The notes below the pieces were generated by a model that saw only the letters and a list, made by a program, of their open reading frames with translations, was not told the origin of the DNA and did not search any database. Positions 11,961 to 29,143 of a stretch of DNA of 34,237 bases are shown piece by piece. The position numbers were made by a program, and so were the translations under genes. Within the stretch, counting starts at the first letter, position 1. Every line of letters begins with the position of its first letter. Source of the DNA: Zygnema circumcarinatum (lineage: Eukaryota > Streptophyta > Zygnematophyceae > Zygnematales > Zygnemataceae); NCBI GenBank assembly GCA_037447605.1, contig CM074817.1:1403325-1437561 (forward strand), read 5' to 3'.

Positions 11961-12252
11961 CCAACGGTCGAAAACAGACGCGTGTCGACGTGGCAAATCC
12001 AACGGTTATGCACCTCCAGATCGTGCTCTTGTTTATCTAACGGTCAGTACCTGACTTATTCCACGTGGCATATCGAACGGCCATTTTTCCCAAATGTGTG
12101 GGCACGTGACCGCCAGGTCAGACTCTATAGTACCAACGTGGCACATTTAACGGCTGTTACATCTCGTCAAGTGTCCATCGAACGGTCTCAATGTGTCCAC
12201 GTGACATATCCGACGGCCATCGTTTCCTGCATCTCGCGTCGTTTTCCAACGG
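11961..12252 (+). promoter_or_regulatory. Array of phased MSA-type elements upstream of SSADH
   Basis: CCAACGG-like cores (consensus YNNACGG) start at 11961, 11999, 12037, 12074, 12147, 12179, 12210 and 12246, with a decayed site near 12111. Spacing is mostly 36-38 bases, with two steps of 31-32. The cores at 11999, 12074, 12147 and 12210 are each preceded at fixed distance by an ACGTGGCA-like box. This gives an 18-base composite, ACGTGGCANATCCAACGG (starts 11988, 12063, 12136, 12199). The cores between them lack the box. AACGG within YCYAACGGYY is the known plant mitosis-specific activator (MSA) element bound by MYB3R proteins; ACGTGGC is a G-box/ABRE core. That these sites act on the downstream gene is inferred from position. 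Confidence 0.7.
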
Positions 12253-12289
12253 TCGTCCGAAGCAAGGTAAACCTTCCCCCCGTCTTTCC

Positions 12290-12590
12290 TCGCCACGTGG
12301 ACCTACGTGGCAGAAGGTTGGGTAGAACACGTGGCGACATCGACTGCTAGCGTGGCATATGTATGACATGGCACTAGACACGTGGCGGACGTTTTGCCCT
12401 TTTTGGGGCGTGCGTCTAATGGGCAAGCGCGCATTCCAGCGCCAATAATTACACGTTGCAACCTCCTCCTAGGGAACGGGCGAGTGATGGAACCAATCAC
12501 AACACGTCACGTGTACACATTAGCCAGCGTGACGTCGAGATAGACTAATAATAGAGCGCCACGTCTAAATACATGCCGACGTGGCGTGAC
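12290..12590 (+). promoter_or_regulatory. Cluster of ACGTGGC / G-box words, promoter-proximal part
   Basis: ACGTGG or ACGTGGC words occur near 12296, 12306, 12331, 12380 and 12579, with further CACGTG near 12506 and CACGTC near 12562. Here the AACGG half is missing. The cluster continues the array upstream and ends about 280 bases before the SSADH start codon. It is consistent with a core promoter or proximal enhancer. No clear TATA box or initiator was identified. Confidence 0.5.
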
Positions 12591-12863
12591 AGGTCATTGT
12601 AGCTTGCCCGGGTGGGCGCACCTCCCACCCTGAAGACGAAGCGGAGAGAGGGGCTTCAAGAAGGGGGCGGAGGGCAAGCTCAGCTTTAGAAAGGAGGATG
12701 CTCTGCTTGTAAGGCTTGAGAATTAAGGCTTGAGATTTGTAACATTTGAAGGAGAAAGACATCAGAAAGGAATACGAGCGTCTTTTAAGGCAGGTTTGCT
12801 TTCTAAGGAGCGTGCTCTGCCTTCAGCTTTGACTATTTGAAGGCGCAATACGCTTGAAAAGGC

Positions 12864-19819
<6,956 letters not shown>

Positions 19820-20279
19820 GGGCTGTCCAGAAAAAAGATAAACGTTTGCAACGGGCAGCCCCAGAAACGGGAGTCAACAAAATTTTCTTGCTATGCGAAA
19901 ACAAGCTGAAATGAGTGCTGTACATTAGTTCAAGTTTAGATTGCGGCTTACTTAAATAGTGAACTCTGTCACTTTGAATCGTCACATGCTGAAAGCTATT
20001 GAAATTGATGAGGCATGCCATGGTCCAAAGCTCTTGAACATAACGGACGGCTTCAGAGGAGCCTCATGCATGAGCGGTGTAAGGCCCCCCGCGGTTCTCT
20101 ATATGATCAATAAATCGGTGATGATTGAGAAAACTGCCCAACTTATTTATGACCAAAAAGATAGAAGTTAAGTTCCCCGTCGGTACAGGCCATGGGCCAT
20201 GCGCTCTCTGCCCCTGCACGCTGTGGTGAAGGAAAGGAAAAACATGATGACTAGATCAAAGAAGCACACACGCTTCAAT
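19820..20279. other. SSADH 3' flank
   Basis: No gene seen. This is probably the 3' untranslated region and spacer. The short frames present have no family resemblance. Confidence 0.4.
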
Positions 20280-20396
20280 CCAACGGCGATGACTCTCCCA
20301 CTTGTCCACGTGGCATATCCAACGGTAACATTGCAAAAGCTGGTGCCTATCCAACGGTTGGAAATATCCCACGTGTCCACGTGGCACATCCAACGG
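20280..20396 (+). promoter_or_regulatory. Second phased MSA-type array, upstream of the sliding-clamp gene
   Basis: Four CCAACGG cores start at 20280, 20319, 20351 and 20390 (steps 39, 32, 39). The second and fourth carry the full composite ACGTGGCANATCCAACGG (starts 20308 and 20379); the first and third do not. This is the same alternation seen upstream of SSADH. The array ends about 330 bases before the inferred start codon of the clamp gene and points in the same direction. MSA elements are known to drive G2/M transcription through MYB3R proteins; action on this gene is inferred. Confidence 0.7.
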
Positions 20397-20638
20397 CAAT
20401 CCGAGATCTCGCATTGCTTGAATCCCAAACACGGTGGAATCTGCACGTGTGAGTTGAACATGACTACGACGAGTTCAAAAGTTCAATTCCAAAATCCCGC
20501 CCTAAAATCCTATAATCTCATGTCCATTCGTTTTGAACAAAAAGAAATAATCTCTTGAAAACACGACGACGAATTTTCAAATGTTAGGAAAGGCTCGGAC
20601 ATGAAATGCAGCGGCGGTTGTCGACCCGTGCGGCTGCT

Positions 20639-20724
20639 GGAGAGGGAGAGGGAGAGAGAGGGAGAGGTGAGAGGAGAGGGAGAGGAAGAGGGAGAGGGAG
20701 AGGGAGAGGGAGAGGAGGGAGAGG
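20639..20724 (+). repeat. GGGAGA purine tract directly upstream of the clamp start codon
   Basis: An almost pure GGGAGA/GAGAGG tract ends four bases before the chosen ATG (20728). It probably lies in the 5' leader. GA repeats are binding sites for plant BBR/BPC proteins, so a regulatory role is possible. Two upstream ATGs (20601, 20606) open other frames that run through the tract and across the chosen start. Confidence 0.85.
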
Positions 20725-20727
20725 GTT

Positions 20728-23700
20728 ATGGCCGCAGCGCCTGCAGTCCTGGCGCCATGGCGGATATCGCACACGCGGTGCCGCATATGCTATGCACAGA
20801 CAGAAGGTCAGGACGGAAATTGTTGCCAATTGGCGTTTGCTTCTCTAGAAATTCCTGACAATCATCCACTAATAATATAATCCTACTCCTTGTGATGCAG
20901 GTTTTGCAGGATTGTTAAATAATCAAAACATTGGGGCCACTGACAACATACCGCCTCTCAAGATAACCTTAAAGGCGGGAGATTTCCGCGCGGCAGTTGG
21001 CCGAGTGCTGCCCGCCATCAGCAAAAAGTCACTTTCAAACTCACTTTTTGAACATGGCATGTGTTTTTCCCCAACTTGATATGGAAGGGTTGTGTTGGGT
21101 GTGAACATGGCATGAAAATAACTTTCGACATTCATAGTAGCCATGTCCAGTGGTCTATTCTTTGTTTATTCGGTACTGAATTCGAACGAAAGAGAACCGT
21201 TCCAGATTTTCTTCTACTACTGGGATTGACGTTTTTATGTGAAGGCTTTGTTGCGGTTATTTTGTCGTCTTTAGCTTATGTCAATAACTCGGAATGCAAA
21301 GAGGCCTATCTGATTATTTCTCTGGAAGCAGTTGACGATTATCTGATTTATGAAGTAATGGAAGGAATGAAGAGTATTGTGATAAATGCAAACTTGGTCA
21401 TTGATTTAGCAATGTCGTTAACTTTTGTCTACATTGAATATTTTCTATTTCGATGCATATAAGATTGATTTATGCTGTCTGACTATCAAAGGCAAAACGA
21501 GAGATAAAATTGATTGTTTGTTGGCTAATATACTAACTAGCGTTCATTAAGCAAAGTGGTGAGTTCCTTGTTTGGGTGTTGACAGTTCTTTTGGAGGTTG
21601 AGCCTAACAACGATTCTGAAGGACATGCTACGGTGATGGCAACCGACGGAATGCTCGCTTTGAAGTGTCCAGTTCAAGTAGAAGGAGTGATTTCAGGAGG
21701 TATGGCAGCAGTGCCTGGAAAACTGTTGTTTGACCTCCTGGGCCAAGAAGGTGCTACGACTTCACTGCAGGTGCTTAGCTCCACTTTTTGCCCTCCTGCA
21801 TCCCTCCCTCAGTTGCTGGTCCATTTGGGGAAGGCATTATTGAAACCCGAAGCTGTTTCATGGAGAGGAGCACATGCTTTTGACTACTGGGCAGTGAAGT
21901 GGAACAGTATCATGTGGCCACTGTTTCATATGCCAGTCGAAGGTTAGGGTTTTAGTTTCTCATAATGAAGGTTCAAGAGTTAAGGGCATTTAAAGTCCGG
22001 TCTAGACGAGCTCAGCAGACCTTCCTTGTTCGTGCCAAGGATTATGGACTTTCACTTTTCATGTTGTACGTAATCGGTCAGAGCAAGCAGATGAATGATG
22101 CAGTGTGTGGTAAGAGACGATATAAGTACACCATAGTTTTGTCTGCTTGAGAGACTCACACGAGCTTCTGTTGGTGATGGCGTGATGCATAGATCAGCGC
22201 CAATAAGGGCGGCGCAGGGCTGACTCTCAAAAACGGCCGGTCGGCCACAATTGGTCTTCGAGGAGAGAACGCAGAGGACTTTCCAGCAATGCCCAAAGTG
22301 AAGCCTGCTGTAAAAGTGAGCTCAGTCTCTTTCTTCTACTTAGAACCCTAATGGCCCTCTTTAGAGCCGTGAAACCCACCTGTGAGAGCAGCCATAGGGT
22401 AAACAACATGCAATGCAATGATGACCAACTCTGAATCTCATTAACTGCTCGATTTCTTCAAATTTCGATCAAAATTTCTTCAGCAAAAAGGCTGCGCTCC
22501 TTTATTTCATAAAAAAATTGATATGAATTACACACTGGCTGCGTGACTATTTCCTACAGATGGTTGTACAACGCGGTGTCCTGCGAGATGCCCTTTTGAG
22601 AACACGAATTGCAGCTGCACGGGAGGACGAGAGCCGACAAAACCTCAGCAGTGTGGTGCTCGGACTGTCTGCAGGGCAAGCTGTGCTCTTAGCCACGGAT
22701 GGAAGACTGTTCGCTCGTCTCACATTTGCTCCCAAGGCAAGGCACATGTGCATCCCTGCCATGGCATGGCATGGCATGGGGGGGGAGACCCGCATCCCCA
22801 CATCCGCTACCATGAGCTGATTTTGTGAGTTCTCTCTCGTGAACAGCACGGAGACCAATTGGCTGAAGCTGAAGCTGAGGCTGAAGCTGGGAGCGTGGTG
22901 GTCAAGGAAGACTATGTTCTGCGTTGCTGGGAAAGCATTTATCTGAAAGGAGGACCTTACCAGGGTCAAGGGCTACGCTGATTTGTGTGACAAGTTTGAG
23001 AATCATGTTGGTTTCTATGTTGAATGGAAGGTCCATGGTTGATTGGTGGGGGCAGGTTGATCCAAACTTCGTTGGCACCTTCATTTTGCCATTACGTGCG
23101 GTGGATGAAATTTGTCGTGCATTTGGGGGAGTTCCGAAAGCAGCTTCCAAAAGGGCGCAAGAGGCTGCAAGGCAGCTGGATGAACAGGAGGTGACGGTTG
23201 AACTTCAGCGAGAGAGAGTTGCAATTCATCTCCTTGACGGGTGGGAATAGTGACCCTTCAAAATTGGATCCAATTGGGGAACAGAGTTTTGTCAGTCGGC
23301 ACTGTTGAAAAAAGGTCCTGTCTATTGTGGTTTGGACCAGTAAGTGAATGATTAACTTTGCGGGTAATTCGAGGTAATCTGAAAGGCTGACTCAGTTACT
23401 GCTCTTTGTTGACTGTTCTTTGCTCTGCTTCGTTCAACGGTGTTGTGTCAGACAGTACAACCTTGGGAAGCCAATTGTTGATTGGCGACTATCCCGACCT
23501 TTCCCCCTTGATGAATAGAGAGCCCAAGGTGAGAATGGGTGGAGGACCACATGTATAGCTATCCTCCTTGAAGCTACGTCGCACAAATTAGCTTTTTTTT
23601 TGTACTTCATGTTTTCACCTTTTAATTGTGTCATGGCCTTATCTAAACGTCATCCAACACGCGCTTGAGAACCGAGTGCAGGTGACCTTGAGTTTAGACC

Positions 23701-24416
23701 GACAAGAGCTTATTTCACATTTACGCAAAGTGGCACTCTTTTGTGGGAAATCGAGTGACAAAAGCGCTAAGGGCGTGCATATGGCTCTTCGTTCGAGTGT
23801 GCTTTCATTGAGTGTCTCCAGCTCTCATGCAGGCGAATACCAGGTAAGCCTTCACCACTTATTAAATATAGCATTGAATTTGAACCCCGAGACTCTGAGA
23901 GTTTCTGTTCCTCATTTCCACTAGCACCTTGAGCAAACGATCACTAATCTTCCTATATCGGGTAACATCTTTACAGCAACTGAAAAAGATTCAATGGGAA
24001 AGATTGTCTTGTAGAGTTTCAAGTTCATACAACGTACTTTCTTAATCGGATGTGCAGGCATTCATGGAGGTCGAATATGATGGAGCGCCAATGGATATTG
24101 GCTTCAATCCCCTTCTATTGGCGGACATCCTGCAGCATGTAGATGGAGGTAAGGAAACCTCGCTAACTAAAGACTACCTTGTAGTGGAGTATAGTCAAGT
24201 CAAGTTTATTCTAAATCACGTCACTGACGCGGTTCACTGGTGCCTGAGAGCATTTTTTTTAAGAGTATTTTTTAATTGGGACCTAACGCAGTCTCGTCTG
24301 AAACAGACATAGTCAGTTTGGGCCTTACAAGGCATGGAGGGAGCGGCACAGCTATCATTCGCGATGATGTGGCTACTTTTATTCTTGGGGGGCTCGTGGA
24401 TCCGGCGGATCCCTGA
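20728..24416 (+). CDS. dnaN: Bacterial-type DNA polymerase III beta subunit (DnaN sliding clamp), 11 coding exons, about 464 aa
   Basis: DnaN is the ring-shaped homodimeric clamp that tethers replicative polymerase to DNA in bacteria. Coding exons: 20728-20806, 20901-21056, 21586-21770, 22193-22315, 22560-22736, 22847-22900 (or to 22915), 23056-23240, 23456-23528, 23682-23843, 24058-24148, 24307-24416. All three clamp domains are present. Domain I (about 40-180) has LKITLKAGDFRAAVGRVLPA, MATDGMLAL and VPGKLLFDLL. Domain II (about 185-345) has VQRGVLRDAL, LLATDGRLFARL, FILPLRAVDEI and IGDYPDLSPLM. Domain III (about 345-464) has LDRQELISHLRKVALF, MEVEYDGAPMDIGFNPLLLADIL and IIRDDVATFIL. The E. 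coli-type MPMRL end is replaced by LGGLVDPADP. The first 26 residues (MAAAPAVLAPWRISHTRCRI...) have few acidic residues and suit an organelle presequence. The two exons ending at 21056 and 22736 use GC donors. Spliceosomal introns exclude bacterial contamination. An AATAAA lies at 24597. Uncertain: the start, the exon 2 donor and the exon 6 donor. Confidence 0.9.
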
Positions 24417-25142
24417 GTGCAAGTAAGGAGGAAGGTAATTAGGAAGGTGCTCTTAGGGTACGACCATGGGTTGACTTTTGTGGGACTGAGGGGCTTTGAG
24501 GGTCTCAATCGTTGTATTTGACTTTAAGCCTGAAACTTCACGTTCTGCTCTCTTATGTGATGGTTCGATGTATGACGTCGCCCCACATTGACCTGCAATA
24601 AACGCAGTTCTATGCCTTCTCCGTCCTACTTTGGTGTTAGAACCATCGGGAATAATTCCTTTCTCTGCAATTTTGCGACACTGTTTTTATAAAGAATCCA
24701 TGGGTGGGTTTCATTAATGACAGAGTGTCTCGTTGCTTTGCAGCTTGAATGCTGCTTGTTGTCGTGGGCTTAGCTGTGCCTGCGCGTTGTTCATCTTTAA
24801 GCTTAAACGCCACGACTGCCTGCTACTGCTCTGTCCTCCCAAGAAGAAGTAGACGCATTGGTCTTAGGGGCAAGCCACTGCATAAGCGTAACTCCTTTGT
24901 TCAGAAATCGAGCCATCTAAGCCCATCTGTACAGCGCTTGGCATTGCATTCTGCAGAGTACATGAAAAGAACACTTGCGACTCAAACATGATGGCTTTAC
25001 AAACACCATAAAGACCATCAATGCTCCCAACCATGCCATTGAGAAACTCCCTTGAAAGAAAATGTGAGGAAATATCGAGAACTCCCATTAATGGACAGTA
25101 CTTAAAAAGAGTATTCTTGTGTGGGGTCTAGAGTCAGGATAT

Positions 25143-25223
25143 AAGGTTTTAGGTTTTAGGTTTAGGTTTAGCGCTTAGGGCTTAGGGTCAAGCTTTAGGG
25201 TTTAAAGTTTGGTTTAGTTTAGG
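25143..25223 (+). repeat. Degenerate telomere-like repeat (TTTAGGG/TTTTAGG)
   Basis: AGGTTTTAGGTTTTAGG, TTTAGGTTTAG, then CTTAGGGCTTAGGG and CTTTAGGGTTTAAAG: a decayed run of plant-type telomere units and their one-base variants, about 80 bases. It lies between two convergent genes. Confidence 0.75.
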
Positions 25224-25475
25224 CACAAAAACAGAATCTGAAATTGTAAATGAAGTAAAAAAAAAAAGAAAAAACGTGACCGCACTGAATATGATAAACA
25301 TTCACGTGCCTCTCGCCTCTTTACAGTACTGCTCTTATATACTCCATGTTCCCCTCCGATACAAGGACAACGCCTTACGGCACTTGAACCCGAAAAATGA
25401 AAACATCGGCCTGCTGTAGCCCTAAGACCTGTGCACCTCTAGGAAGGACAACGTAAGAGCGAAGGGGCCAGATGC

Positions 25476-25499
25476 AAAAAAAAAAAAAAAAAAAAAAAA
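25476..25499 (+). repeat. Poly(A) run of 24
   Basis: Twenty-four A residues. It could be the tail of a retroposed element or a simple slippage tract. No element body with matching ends was recognised upstream. Confidence 0.8.
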
Positions 25500-25874
25500 G
25501 CTTCCGAAGATCCACCAAAGCGAATTCTACAAGCATCCCTTATCTCGTTCTCCAAATATTAGAAATTGGAACCATTCCATCAATAAATTGATGGCCATAA
25601 CTGACATACGGCGATAAGACTTGATGTGACTTCCATGTGCACATCAATATCTGCTGAAATCCTAAAAAACGATTTCATGTGTGCTTCGGACATCCCTAAA
25701 CCCGCCTTCTAACAAAGTGCAAGAACAAAAATGTGCGCCAGAAGATCTTCGATCCAAATGTACACTGTCCAACTTGGCACATAGAACACGGCAGCCCGTA
25801 GGACCCCGCCAGGGAACAACAGCCACCCATCTGTTGGACCATTGAGAATTTGATCCCTTTTGGCCCCCTTCCCT

Positions 25875-28047
25875 TCAGCCTCTCCTTTTCCTCGTTGGCA
25901 AGACCTCCTCATCTGAGTCATCTGAATCGAGCCTCCTCTTACCCCCCTTTCCATTGGAAGTCGTTGCAGACTTCTTCACATCTATCTTCACGATTTGCTT
26001 CTTGACGGCAGTGCCATTCGTGGTTGAGCTTCTTCCTGTCGTTCCGCCATTCTTTGTTGGAGTAACAGGTCCGCTTTTCTTCATTCGAGATCTTTCATAC
26101 ACAAGTTTGGCATCATCATGGTCCAGCATCCCGTACTCCATCATCCTGAGAAATGAAAACATCAAGGTAATCAGCACACTAGCTTCCATACGCTTTCAAA
26201 TGCACTACCTCGTGTAACTCTCTTGAAGAGATTCGAGCAGCCGTTGTTCCATTATTCTACTGTTAAAGAAAGCTTTCAAACAGCTATCAGCATGTTCCAG
26301 GCAAAACATGTGATATGCACTTGTACATTGCCAAACATATAACTTCTGTGGTCAGCCTGTGGTATGTTCCATGTACTCCTTTAGCGACTGCACTGGACTT
26401 ATCCAGCCACATGGAGGAATATATGCAAGACTGCTTTCGCACATATGGAGGAGTCAGGTCTGGAGTGGGTGCCTCCTATCCCCGACAGTGACAAAATGTG
26501 CTTACCAGAATGCGGATGTAGCATTATAAAAGTAACACAAAATCACACATGCACGAGAATCCGAGATCATACTGTTTATTTGAACTTTTGTACAGGTCCG
26601 TATTTCATTCCAACAAACATACAAAAGCGCGTAGGGATGGCTTCACAAACAAATGACTTTCTTTGCAATATCTGAAGAAGCAACGCATTACCATATTTGA
26701 GCCATTTCACTGTCTGGCTTTTGCCGGTAAAGTGATTCGTAAAAAATCCGAAGGCCATCCCTCTGCATCCCTCTCCATCCAACCGGTTACCAAATTCATC
26801 AGGTCATGACAATGGCTAAAAAAACACCAGTCTATATTAATTGCAATAGCTGGACTATGCTTTTCTACAAGAGACGGAGAGAAGGTGCACACAATGTCCA
26901 TGAGATAGAACGGTTCCACTCAATCCTCTACACAGATAACAGAAGAGATCAGTATCAGTTCGCTACCCACCTCGTCTGGAGGCTGGTGCTTTTGACCTGG
27001 CAAGTCAAAAGACTTCTTCTCTCTCTCTTTCGTTACCACCTTCTTCGTCTTAATTTTTGTCGTCTCCAACTTCTCATCTGCATCAGCTTCTGGCTATCAG
27101 CCCGCACATCCCAAGAAATACTCGCATGAATAACTTTAAAATGAAAATCATAAGCCATTCAACAATTAGGAATGCAAAAAAGACAACAAATGATGCGAGA
27201 AAATAAGCGCATTTATAACATAAAACGTGCTGAAACTGAATGATACCTGTCAGCAACCGAGATACAATAAGGGCGCAACACATTCATACATTGACAGCAC
27301 ATAATTCAATACGTACAAAATATATTTCGGAGCTGTGAACACAACTATCCTCAACAAACCAATGAAGAGATGGAAATCTTATGATGCATGAAGCAACTGT
27401 GTGTATAGGTCAGCAGGTACGGTAAAGTACATCTCTCTTGACCGATGTCTTCGTATGGACAGTCCTTTCAACCTTCACAATACGCGAGCTCTCCCCCTTT
27501 GCAGGTATCAAATCCTTCTCTTGCTTAACCTGCACACGAGAAAGTCACGAAACTGAGCTTTGTGCATCATAGTCTTGATGCGAGAATCAGGCTCTCTGAA
27601 AATTGTTCGGGCAAGAGCGAGCAGACAGATAATTTATCTGCGGAATGGCGTACAAACTGGCAATAATTTCTGTGATTGGAATACAAAAAGGAATGGAAAC
27701 GCTGTTGATTTTGGAAAACAAGCAAGCAGTATTCCGCATTGAAGCACGAAGTCAATTGGAAATCGGCACACTGCTCCTCCTGGCTCCGACAGGCAGCAAA
27801 AAGTGCACGAGCAGAGCGCGGAATGATCGCATCGGCTCTCATCATGCGCAATTTCATAACCATTTGATAAAGAAGAGAGACGCATAAAGACATCTGGATT
27901 CCTGAACAAGCGAGCGAACATCACCATTGCTGAAAGCTGCACCAGAGAAACCTTTTCACAGTTTCCCAATTATCGTCCATGATTTCATACCTTTCCTTTC
28001 CTTTCTTCTTTCACTCTGGTGCTGGTTCCATTAGCTCTATCAGCCAT
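25875..28047 (-). CDS. Small basic, probably nuclear protein of a conserved plant family, 5 coding exons, 206 aa
   Basis: Coding exons in transcript order are 28047-27991, 27529-27431, 27093-26971, 26762-26692 and 26145-25875, all GT-AG and closing in frame. The N-terminal 90 residues are rich in Lys, Glu and Thr and are probably disordered. The conserved core spans exons 3-5: LPGQKHQPPDERDGLRIFYE, SLYRQKPDSEMAQIW, then MMEYGMLDHDDAKLVYER. I recall this pattern (PGQ...PP.E.D.LR.FYESL....P.SEMA..W.ME.G.L) from uncharacterised plant proteins but cannot name the family. The C-terminus is basic, with KKQIVKIDVKK, a GGKRR motif, an acidic DSDDSDEE patch and a final PTRKRRG, all compatible with nuclear import. 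The ATG was chosen because no in-frame alternative joins the exon chain. Function unknown. Confidence 0.8.
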
Positions 28048-29143
28048 GGCTGTGCTTCAGTGCCTCCACAACTAAAGGCTGCAAGTCAAGCCTATCATCA
28101 GATCCACCTCAACTTTGAACCGAATTAAGAAATCGTCCACTGAATGATCACAATGCTATTGATTTTTATTGATATTGCTCACAATCCCTTGCACATTTAC
28201 ATCTCCTGCACGTTTCTGCGCCCCTCTGAAACGCAGGTCAGTGCAGGATTTGGCAGACAGATAGGCTGCGGAGCTGCAAGGCCAAGCGCGGCCTTCCCAC
28301 GGTTCCATGAGCTTTTCCATGACAGTTTGAGCCTGTCTCCGTTGAGCATCTACCAATGGCAACTCACCACGTAGACAGAAATAGACACGTGTCAAATGGC
28401 CATTGGCAAATCCCAAAACCCTTAATCGAGGTCGACTACGGTTCGCGACAGTGAAAAACGTCGTTTGACGACGTAGTTACAGTTCCAGTTTTACAGTGGA
28501 CGAAGTTGGGTGGTTGGTTGGTTGGTTGGTTGGTTGGTTGGTTGGTTAGTCAATACAAATTCCTTCTCTCATTGGCAAGTGGTTGTACCTTTGATGGAGT
28601 CCACACGTGAGATCATTCGATTCCTATGAAGCCAATGCTACCTGTATACCTTCTATTCGACTTTCCAACTTTTGTTAAGATCACATACAGTGAAGTGCAG
28701 TAGCAGTTTCATCGAGCAGCACATCAACCACATCGAAAGAAAGAAAGAAAGTGAAAGATCGATGAAAGTTTCCTTTCACCACATCTGATACATGAATTAC
28801 CAACGAAGGAAACGATGGCAATCACGGGGCGATGTTTCAAGCATCCAACCACCTTTGCCACACAGTATATACTCTACAGAACGTGTGTGGCCCAACATTT
28901 GGAGCCAAGCAACTACCAATGCTCCTCTCTTGATTAGATTTTGCATTCTCTAACTAACATGGCACCCTAACTTTGCTCAAACTGAAGGCCCCATATAACA
29001 ACAGGAATCGAAAAGCATAATAGTCTCACAACGGGAATGCTTAGTGCCTCTAACCCTGGCTAATGGAACCATCATTGTAAGAACTAAGAGCTTTACAATA
29101 GCAGCCTATAGGATCTTGAATCCCCCTGTAATATAGCACACCA
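28048..29143. other. Spacer between two minus-strand genes
   Basis: The part near 28050-28450 is probably the promoter of the small nuclear protein gene. It contains GACACGTGTCAAATGGCCAT (28384-28403), which resembles the composite promoter element without its AACGG half. The rest probably includes the 3' flank of importin alpha. Apart from the GGTT microsatellite, no other feature is seen. Confidence 0.4.
28510..28547 (+). repeat. (GGTT)n microsatellite
   Basis: About nine perfect GGTT units. Confidence 0.95.

Larger units (their letters stand above)
24417..25874. other. Convergent intergenic region
   Basis: This lies between the 3' ends of the plus-strand clamp gene and the minus-strand gene that ends at 25875. 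It probably holds both 3' untranslated regions. The telomere-like tract and the poly(A) run are listed separately. No other gene is seen; the plus-strand frame at 24749-24991 has no recognisable features. Confidence 0.4.

Noticed and set aside
11961-12252. Regularly spaced short repeats that look like a CRISPR array
   Set aside because: The core is only 7-18 bases, half of the units lack the ACGTGGC part, and the setting is a plant promoter with spliced genes on both sides. There are no long identical repeats and no cas genes.
21061-21462. 133-codon plus-strand open frame with hydrophobic stretches
   Set aside because: It lies wholly inside the second intron of the clamp gene, is AT-rich, and shows no family resemblance or start context. 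Chance is more likely.
23434-23530. Alternative reading of clamp exon 8 as YNLGKPIVDWRLSRPF
   Set aside because: That frame ends in a stop soon after. Using the acceptor at 23455 gives IGDYPDLSPLM, which matches the clamp family and stays open.
20728-24416. Bacterial contamination as the source of the dnaN gene
   Set aside because: The coding sequence is split by ten introns with eukaryotic splice sites and lies in a continuous stretch between plant genes.
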